Source: Planctomycetota bacterium | Lineage (GTDB): Bacteria; Planctomycetota; Uabimicrobiia; Uabimicrobiales; Uabimicrobiaceae | Direction: 5' to 3' | Length of the DNA: 64,000 nucleotides | NCBI GenBank assembly: GCA_029260735.1 | Contig: JAJDCR010000089.1 | Coordinates: forward strand, 1 to 64,000 | The notes under the pieces: model-generated | Databases searched by the model: none | Told to the model about the DNA's origin: nothing | Seen by the model: only the letters and a program-made list of their open reading frames with translations | Shown: piece after piece, positions 59,201 through 64,000 of the stretch | How positions within the stretch are numbered: the stretch's first letter is position 1 | Layout of the letters: each line of letters opens with the position of its first letter | Made by a program: the position numbers and the translations under genes

Positions 59201-62200
59201 CGGGCATTTCCTTTCCCATAACTTGTTGAATTCGATGAACCATTTTTATCGCCAACAAGGAGCTACCGCCTAAAGAGAAAAAGTTTTCATGAATGCTAAT
59301 TCTCTCTATTCCTAAAACACTTTCCCATATTTCCAACAAGATTTGTTCCTGGGGAGTTCTGGGAAGAGAAAACTTTAATGGGGCTTTAGGCTTATAAGAT
59401 TGAGCTTCTTTCACTAAAGCCCGACGATCTATTTTTCCATTAGAATTGAAAGGAAAAGATTCGACATGGACAATAAGAGAAGGAATCATGTAATCAGGAA
59501 GGTATTTTTTCAGATGTAGGAATAAATCTTCGATGGAAGCTTTATTCCCTGTAAAGAAAGCGACTAAAGTGTTTTCTTGGTTTTTCTCTATCACAACAAC
59601 AGCAACATCACTGACCAAAAAATGCTGAGATAAACAGTTCTCAATTTCCCCACACTCAATTCGAAAACCACGTATTTTTACTTGATGATCAACTCGGCCC
59701 AAAAACTCAACATTACCATCAGGAAGATAGCGCCCCAAATCTCCTGTTTTATACATCCTCATTCCCGACTTTTGAGAAAAAGGATGAGGTAAGAACCTTT
59801 CTGCTGTTCCATTGGGGTTATTGTAGTAACCTCGAGCGACTCCATCTCCACTAACCCAGATCTCTCCTATCACTCCTACTGGAGTATGTTCTAAATTATC
59901 ATTGAGCACATACACTTGAGAATTAGCTATTGGCTTACCAATGGGAATATCTTTTGTAAATATTTTCTCGATAGCATAAATAGTGCTAAAGGTAGTGTTT
60001 TCAGTAGGACCATAGCCATTGAGAATCTTTACATTGGGATACTTTTGCTGGATTTTATTTATGTGACGAAAAGAAAGCTTTTCTCCTCCCACCAGAAAAT
60101 ACTTAAGAGACTCGAAAACAGAGATTTTTTGCTCCGCAAAAAGATTACAGAGTCCGGCCATCAACCACAGAATACTGACCTTTTCTTCTCTCAAAATTTT
60201 TACAAACTGCTCTGGATGTAAAAGATCGTTCTGGGAAATAATGACAAGTTTGGTTCCATTGAGAAGGGCACCCCAAACTTCAAAGGTAGAAACATCAAAA
60301 GAAGGAGAGCCAGCATAAGCCAAGACATCATTAGGCTCAATAGTAATGAAATTAGTATTTTTAACGAGACGAATGACCGACTGGTGCTCTACTCCAACTC
60401 CTTTTGGTTTACCAGTTGAGCCAGAGGTAAAAATTATATAGGCCAGATTCTTAGGATAAACAAGTGGGAGAAGATTCTCTATTCGAGCAGATAAAACAAG
60501 TTTATCTAAGAAGAACATTTTGGGAACAAAACTAGCCTCCGCTAAATCTTTTTTTAGCGGAGAAGATGCCAGAACAATCTCAATGCCTGTTTTCTCAATA
60601 ATATACTTAATTCTTTCTAATGGATAATTTGGATCAATGGGAACATAGGCTCCTCCTGCTTTTAAAATAGCTAACATACTAATGATTAATTCAATAGAGC
60701 GATCCATTAAAATCCCCACTGTTTTTTCAGGAAAAACCTGCTCATCTCTTAGAGTATGGGCGAGTTGATTCGCTTTTTCGTTCAGTTGCTGGTAGCTCAG
60801 GGTTCTACCTTTCATACTCAAAGCAATGGAAAGAGGAGTTTTTATGACCTGTTCTTCGAAAAGCCGATGAATAGTTTTATTTTTGGGGTAATTGGTTGTC
60901 GTTTTGCTCCACTGGGTTATCTTCTCTTCTTCTTCTTTTGTTAGTATGGGAAAAGTGTAGATTTTTTGATTTGGAGTAGTGGTAATACCATGAAGTAAAA
61001 TTTGAAAATGATGGAGCATACTCTCTATGAAAGATCTTCTAAAAAGAGAAGTGCTATATTCTAGATTAAGGGTAAAGTGAGTTTTTTCTCTTCTTACGTA
61101 TAGGGTTAAATCAAACTTCGAAGTTTCCACTTTAGGAGGAATATTTTTTACTTCTATCCCTTTCCATAGTGCCTCTTCAGAAGATGTTTCTAACATACTA
61201 AACATAACTTGAAAAAGGGGATGCCGACTGGTGTCGCGAGGAGGATTAATCACTTCGACTAACTGCTCAAAAGGATAGTCCTGATGTTCATAGGCTTCTA
61301 GACAGGTTTCTCTTACTCGTTGCAGTAGCTCAAAAAAAGTAGAATCACCTGAAAGATTAATTCGCAAAGCTAAAGTATTGATAAAAAAGCCGATTAGATT
61401 CTCTGTTTGATTGTGCCGTCTATCAGAAATGGGTGTTCCTACTATAATCTCTTTTTGTCCGCTGTAGCGACTAAGAAGGAGAATCCAGGAGGCTAAAAAA
61501 GTCATAAAAGTGGTGACATTTTCTTGACGAGCTAACTCTTGAATGGCCTGGGAAACTTCATTACCTAAACTTAGGGATATTCTCTCTCCCAAATAATTTT
61601 GCCTTTTTGGCCGAGGCTGGTATATCGGAAGATTTAGAATGGGAATTTTTCCTGAAAATTGATCTACCCAATATTTTTTTTGCTCTTGTAAGGCAATTTT
61701 TTCTAATTGTTGGTGTTGCCAAATACTAAAATCGGTGTATTGGATAGGAAGGGGAGAAGAGCTAAGTTTGTCTCCTTGCTGTAAAGCATTGTAAAACAAA
61801 GTCAACTCTTTCCAAAGAATAGAAATTGACCATTCATCGGTAATAATATGGTGCATATTAATTAGAAGAACATGCTTTTCTTCGTGCAACTTAATCAGTG
61901 CTGCGCGCATTAAAGGAGCTTCCTCCAGCGGAAAAGGTCTTTGAGTTTCTTCGCGGATAATTTTTTCGACCTCTTGCTCTTGTTCTTGTTTAGAAAAGGC
62001 AAATGCACTTAAGTCATAGCACTGTAAGTCCCAATTAGAATCAGAAATGGAGATAATTTCCTGGTAAGGTAGCCCGTCTTTTTCGACAAATCGAGTTCGT
62101 AAAGAGCCTTGGTGTTGTATGCTAGTTTGAAAAGCTATTTTTAAATCATCGATATTCAACTTACCCAGAAATAATTTAGTTAAAAATATATTATAGAAAA

Positions 62201-64000
62201 GGCTTTCAGGCTCCAGTTTAGTTAAAAACCACAATCTTTTTTGGGCCAAAGAAAGAGGATATTCTTTTTGTTTTACTCTAGGAATTTTCTCTGCTTGGTG
62301 GTCATCTGATTTTAGATAATTCGCTAGCTTTGCTATCGTGGGAAATTGAAAGATTAGGTGCAATGGAATTTCTTTTCCCATAATTTTTTGTACTTGGTGG
62401 GCCATCTTGGTAACAAGAAGAGAGCTTCCTCCTAAAGAAAAAAAACTGTCATGAACACTGATTTTTTCTGTTCCTAAAACACTTTGCCATATTTCCAATA
62501 AAATTTGTTCTTGGGGAGTTGTCGGGAGAGAAAACATTGACTGAGTTTTAGGCTCATAAGACTGAGCTTCTTCCACTAAAGCACGGCGATCTATTTTTCC
62601 ATTGGTATTAAAAGGAAAAGATTCGAGGAAAACAATACGAGACGGCACCATATAATCAGGGAGGTGCTTTTGCAAATGTAAATTTAACTCTTCCAGGGAG
62701 GTATCACTTCCCGTAAAGAAAGCAACTAGAGTCTTTTCCTGATTTCTCTCTGTTACGACTACAGCAGCATCACTAACTAAAGGATACAGAGATAAGCAGT
62801 TCTCAATTTCTCCACACTCGATCCGAAAACCTCGCACCTTTACTTGATGATCAGCTCGGCCCAAAAACTCAATATTACCGCCCGGAAGATAACGTCCCAG
62901 ATCTCCTGTTTTGTACATCCTCGCTCCGGGCTTTTGAGAAAAAGGATGAGGAAGAAACCTTTCCGCTGTTCTTCCTGGGTCATTGTGGTACCCTCGTGCA
63001 ACTCCATCTCCACTAACCCAAATCTCTCCCATTACTCCTACCGGAGCGTGCTCTAAACTATCGTTGAGCACATACACTTGAGAATTAGCGATGGGCTTAC
63101 CAATAGGAATATCTTTTGTAAATATTTTTTCGATAGCAAAAGTTGTGCTAAAGGTCGTGTTTTCGGTAGGACCATAGCCATTGAGAATATTTAAACAGGG
63201 ATACTCTTGCCGGATTTTATTCATGTGATGAGAAGAAAGCTTTTCTCCTCCCACCAGGAAATACTTAAGAGACTCAAAAATAGAGATTTTTTGCTCGGTA
63301 AAAAGGTTAGAGAGCCCCGCCATTAACCACAAAATGCTTACCTTTTCTTCTCTCAAAATTTTTGCAAACTGCTCTGGCTGTAAAAGATCATCCTGGGAAA
63401 TAATAACGAGTTTGGCTCCGTTAAGAAGGGCACCCCAAATTTCAAAAGTCGAAACATCAAAAGAAGGGGAGCCTGCATAAGCGAAGACATCGTCAGAATG
63501 AATCGTGATATAGTTGGTATTTTGGACGAGACGAACGACTGACTGGTGCTCTACTCCAATTCCTTTTGGCTTGCCCGTTGACCCAGAGGTAAAAATTATA
63601 TAGGCTAGATTTTTGGGACAAATAACAAGAGGAAGGTTTTCTGATCGAGAAGATATATCCGTTTGATCTAAAAATAATATTTTGCGAGAGAGATCCTTCC
63701 AATCTTTTTCTTGAGAAGAAGAAGAAGAAGAAAAAGAAGAAGAAGCTAGAACAATCTCAATGCCCGTTTTCTCTATGATATACTTAATTCTCTCTATAGG
63801 GTAATTGGGATCTATGGGAACATAAGCTCCTCCCGCCTTTAAAATTGCTAGGATACTAACAATCAAATCGATAGATCGATTCATTAAAACTCCCACTGCT
63901 TTTTCGAGAGAAACCTTTTCCTCTATTAAAGTATGGGCAAGTTGATTGGCTTTTTCGTTCAATTGCTTGTAGCTTAGAGTTTTCCCTTTCAAACTCAAAG
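53226..64000 (-). CDS. Non-ribosomal peptide synthetase, 3' part (partial, runs off the right edge)
   Basis: The frame is open to the window end and begins inside an adenylation domain, so the true start lies outside. Rough residue numbers count from 63998. Order: A1 (to ~485), T1 (LGGSSLLVTKM, ~522), C (HHIITDEW, ~715), A2 (~1036-1540), T2 (~1578), C (HHIISDGW, ~1770), A3 (~2086-2600), T3 (LGGHSLLAIQV, ~2636), degenerate C (FHQRAFDQ instead of HHxxxDG, ~2828), a ~100-residue stub of an A-domain C-terminal subdomain without the NGK lysine (~3150-3240), T4 (LGGSSLEASIM, ~3286), thioesterase (~3341-3590). The TE nucleophile is Cys3416 in GGFCNGA; His is in IPGNHLTS. A1 and A2 share the pocket code D-V-F-W-L-G-G-T-F, close to known Val codes. 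No epimerase or methyltransferase domain is visible. Confidence 0.95.
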   Translation of the reverse strand, partial: LSLKGKTLSYKQLNEKANQLAHTLIEEKVSLEKAVGVLMNRSIDLIVSILAILKAGGAYVPIDPNYPIERIKYIIEKTGIEIVLASSSFSSSSSSQEKDWKDLSRKILFLDQTDISSRSENLPLVICPKNLAYIIFTSGSTGKPKGIGVEHQSVVRLVQNTNYITIHSDDVFAYAGSPSFDVSTFEIWGALLNGAKLVIISQDDLLQPEQFAKILREEKVSILWLMAGLSNLFTEQKISIFESLKYFLVGGEKLSSHHMNKIRQEYPCLNILNGYGPTENTTFSTTFAIEKIFTKDIPIGKPIANSQVYVLNDSLEHAPVGVMGEIWVSGDGVARGYHNDPGRTAERFLPHPFSQKPGARMYKTGDLGRYLPGGNIEFLGRADHQVKVRGFRIECGEIENCLSLYPLVSDAAVVVTERNQEKTLVAFFTGSDTSLEELNLHLQKHLPDYMVPSRIVFLESFPFNTNGKIDRRALVEEAQSYEPKTQSMFSLPTTPQEQILLEIWQSVLGTEKISVHDSFFSLGGSSLLVTKMAHQVQKIMGKEIPLHLIFQFPTIAKLANYLKSDDHQAEKIPRVKQKEYPLSLAQKRLWFLTKLEPESLFYNIFLTKLFLGKLNIDDLKIAFQTSIQHQGSLRTRFVEKDGLPYQEIISISDSNWDLQCYDLSAFAFSKQEQEQEVEKIIREETQRPFPLEEAPLMRAALIKLHEEKHVLLINMHHIITDEWSISILWKELTLFYNALQQGDKLSSSPLPIQYTDFSIWQHQQLEKIALQEQKKYWVDQFSGKIPILNLPIYQPRPKRQNYLGERISLSLGNEVSQAIQELARQENVTTFMTFLASWILLLSRYSGQKEIIVGTPISDRRHNQTENLIGFFINTLALRINLSGDSTFFELLQRVRETCLEAYEHQDYPFEQLVEVINPPRDTSRHPLFQVMFSMLETSSEEALWKGIEVKNIPPKVETSKFDLTLYVRREKTHFTLNLEYSTSLFRRSFIESMLHHFQILLHGITTTPNQKIYTFPILTKEEEEKITQWSKTTTNYPKNKTIHRLFEEQVIKTPLSIALSMKGRTLSYQQLNEKANQLAHTLRDEQVFPEKTVGILMDRSIELIISMLAILKAGGAYVPIDPNYPLERIKYIIEKTGIEIVLASSPLKKDLAEASFVPKMFFLDKLVLSARIENLLPLVYPKNLAYIIFTSGSTGKPKGVGVEHQSVIRLVKNTNFITIEPNDVLAYAGSPSFDVSTFEVWGALLNGTKLVIISQNDLLHPEQFVKILREEKVSILWLMAGLCNLFAEQKISVFESLKYFLVGGEKLSFRHINKIQQKYPNVKILNGYGPTENTTFSTIYAIEKIFTKDIPIGKPIANSQVYVLNDNLEHTPVGVIGEIWVSGDGVARGYYNNPNGTAERFLPHPFSQKSGMRMYKTGDLGRYLPDGNVEFLGRVDHQVKIRGFRIECGEIENCLSQHFLVSDVAVVVIEKNQENTLVAFFTGNKASIEDLFLHLKKYLPDYMIPSLIVHVESFPFNSNGKIDRRALVKEAQSYKPKAPLKFSLPRTPQEQILLEIWESVLGIERISIHENFFSLGGSSLLAIKMVHRIQQVMGKEMPVHLIFEYPTIEGIANYLEQDNHKIDIIPRIEQEKYPLSLVQKRLWFLSKLEPENPSYNMFWAKLFLGRLDINNLKEAFNAILKRQQSLRIQFFEEEGIPSQKIISSLNLDLSCLDFTVYDKSERKEKINEAIDRETQKAFDLEKDPLVRAALIKWEEEKYILVLTIHHIISDGWSMSILWKELVLAYNALLEKEEPTFSPLSIQYSDYSIWQQKLLQQPFFKEHELFWKERFSGTIPTLHLPTYQPRPKMQKHSAGNVYSIFDEGLFAQIKNISQENSATVFMVLLTAFHILLNRYSGQKDIVIGIPVANRDQQELEGLVGFFINNLALRIDLSQELSFLEALAEVRQVWINAYEHRSYPFERLVEVLNPPRDTSRNPLFQVFFNMLDLEGVEEQLKGIVASDFPCSVQFSKFDLTLYIKVKDQVQLHFCYNNTLFKQETIAQMAEHYQNLVQDIIANPQEKISHFEILTDKEKRKVLCSTESHKHNFKEERTIEEMFIAQANKTPQDLAVVYAGKSLTYEQLNEQSNQLAHYLAKKGVKEETLVGIAFDNPLVTFIAILATMKAGGAFVPLDPEHPQKRLHLMLDDLQLPIIITTEEHQEKFFLEEKGELICLDLEERVIFLESREDIFRRKKEESLAYCLFTSGSTGKPKGVLVEHRHLKNGILAVMKRYQITEKSEKSGYAVFQPFTVDAGMSLYFPAILTGGKVHLFSQKSLLDPPKLREYFQAEKIDYMKIAPSHLMTLLSFSKEIRPRQTLILVAEATYRRALEEILKIEDCQIYNQYGATETSVGVLVHPVSKKDLQYEVLPLGQPITNVEVFILDDNLQIVPLGVAGEICLAGSQVVRGYLNNELTKEKFINNPFSQAKDARMYKTGDMGKYTFEGEIIFLGRKDDIVSIRGFNVACGEVETVLKKHQEIENTVVLSRQNQNKENYLIAYYMPKNPKETLHDSSIREYLREHLPDYMIPSLLVSMDTLPLTANGKIDRRALDSIKLTSKMSTSWEKPKTEVEIKLANIWGQVLKIEGIGVYDNFFDLGGHSLLAIQVMTKIEQELREKLPLILLFESPTIKGFAKYIEGQKAVTKPKKNLFPSWPHSLKKNPDDTVAPTSYQQKQIWLFQSFYPKNTSQIGSIVYKIPQKIDLFALQKALYVIAQKHSYIQSRCVFFEGELLQVIPRNGRETFWEEREIPIVHKEISEWIEKEKSDYDLSSSFKVIVQNMESENLLLIIFHQRAFDQETIRYFLELCQTCYQNLSSKTKKTEKIGKTEKIGKTEKIKKIEQEIPEHSHYKNYVEEQQNREEEKSRQYWLEKSKNWTSFLEISSDYERTRETVFHKDKEERTFSSELSSQIQDFCEKKSIDPLTLFMGIFQIVLSEESGREDIIVAAEFSSIKEKFLGNYANLVPLFGQVKKDISMEEFLSATQRNLEEAKNYANWSFLQLVEMINPPRIPGRFPIAQFFCQYLDKTSYSFLEKTPVELSLPMNPFDISLLVSKEQENDWKLELIYNSNLFSSSRIEGLISRIEFILEKCFLDAKAPLSSFYEENSRERIGPLVQGIEVDVSLLENLLSEQDKIEEAGVLIRGDIEKELIICLVLNSDFSEEILDLGKLLQKFSWPPIPTFFVKLNQLPRQENLIDKEKLEELLVSFTSEQLKQKLKVPEDPLQYTVVEIWKETLKQKTLNIEHDFFALGGSSLEASIMLEKINSTLSLDIPLWEFIQSPTIQKLSTLIKKNHYTPEAITQVTSDPERIPLFFFHGDFNGLGFYSIKLAQNLEPQRPFYTLCPHGIISREIPGSIEAMAIEYASLLEDLIDGPFYIGGFCNGAYVAWEVAKNLTKRGKQVKKVFLIDPPAIKRDYFLLYKGVSFLGNLFGFSEKKWKEFYLLYFKNSSRSNKKWTKKRFRRLEIFKNKEHLEEKEYRIYLTDSYSKATATYFPSSLKVPVVVLLNEETFDYLNKDDWQRLSSEIHFEKIPGNHLTSITWHLDDCRKILEKYLDD

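Noticed and set aside
1..64000. tRNA, rRNA, riboswitches, insertion sequences and prophage
   Set aside because: I looked in all gaps longer than ~150 bp and saw no T-loop/acceptor pattern, transposase, integrase or phage structural genes. Small structured RNAs could still be missed by eye.

Overview
The window is AT-rich, densely coding bacterial DNA with no rRNA, tRNA, transposase, integrase or CRISPR array that I could see. Three secreted proteins end in PEP-CTERM tails. There is a protein arginine kinase pair (mcsA-mcsB), a giant NRPS, decayed Ser/Thr kinase and secretion-ATPase pieces, purple acid phosphatases with Fn3-associated and PA14-like tails, and palindromic intergenic repeats. 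Together these fit a low-GC member of the Planctomycetota/PVC group (Uabimicrobium-like lineages come to mind). That placement is inference from gene content only.

Layout. 1-2.1 kb: a palindromic repeat, then an ACP phosphodiesterase-like gene overlapping an acyl-CoA dehydrogenase. 2.1-8.3 kb: a lipoprotein, then an operon of a sigma-54 activator, an unusual ClpA/ClpC-like ATPase and a small membrane protein. 8.3-11.9 kb: a CDP-alcohol phosphatidyltransferase, a cNMP-domain/CPBP membrane protein, a secretion-ATPase remnant and PEP-CTERM protein 1. 11.9-20.1 kb: the tryptophan operon trpE-G-DC(fused)-F-B-A followed by a DAHP synthase. It is preceded by a sigma-70 promoter and two successive leader peptides, one with two and one with three Trp codons, each followed by a terminator and a possible antiterminator.

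20.1-29 kb: a histidine kinase, an SGNH hydrolase with a seven-repeat secreted protein, an RNA 2',3'-cyclic phosphodiesterase, and a GspE-type ATPase fused to a ribbon-helix-helix-like N-terminus with a dyad inside its promoter. A repeat cluster, a kinase pseudogene and an AAA+/winged-helix regulator with AT-rich operators follow. 29-37.3 kb: an M61 peptidase, a sialidase-like protein and two tandem purple acid phosphatases. 37.3-47 kb: PEP-CTERM proteins 2 and 3, a PP2C-like phosphatase, alpha/beta hydrolases, a MerR/GyrI regulator with a textbook 19-bp-spacer promoter, and a mcsA-mcsB-holA operon. 47-51.9 kb: an RRM protein and a DEAD-box helicase with cold-shock-like leaders, a pair of paralogous single-TM proteins and a PH-like membrane protein. 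51.9-64 kb: a sulfatase-superfamily protein and the 3' part of a huge NRPS gene that runs off the right edge.

The most noteworthy items are the tandem trp attenuators, the NRPS terminal module (degenerate condensation domain, stub adenylation domain, Cys-type thioesterase), the ClpC-like ATPase with a degenerate first AAA domain, and the RHH-fused secretion ATPase with a promoter-embedded operator. Functional calls come from motif recognition by eye; no database search was run.
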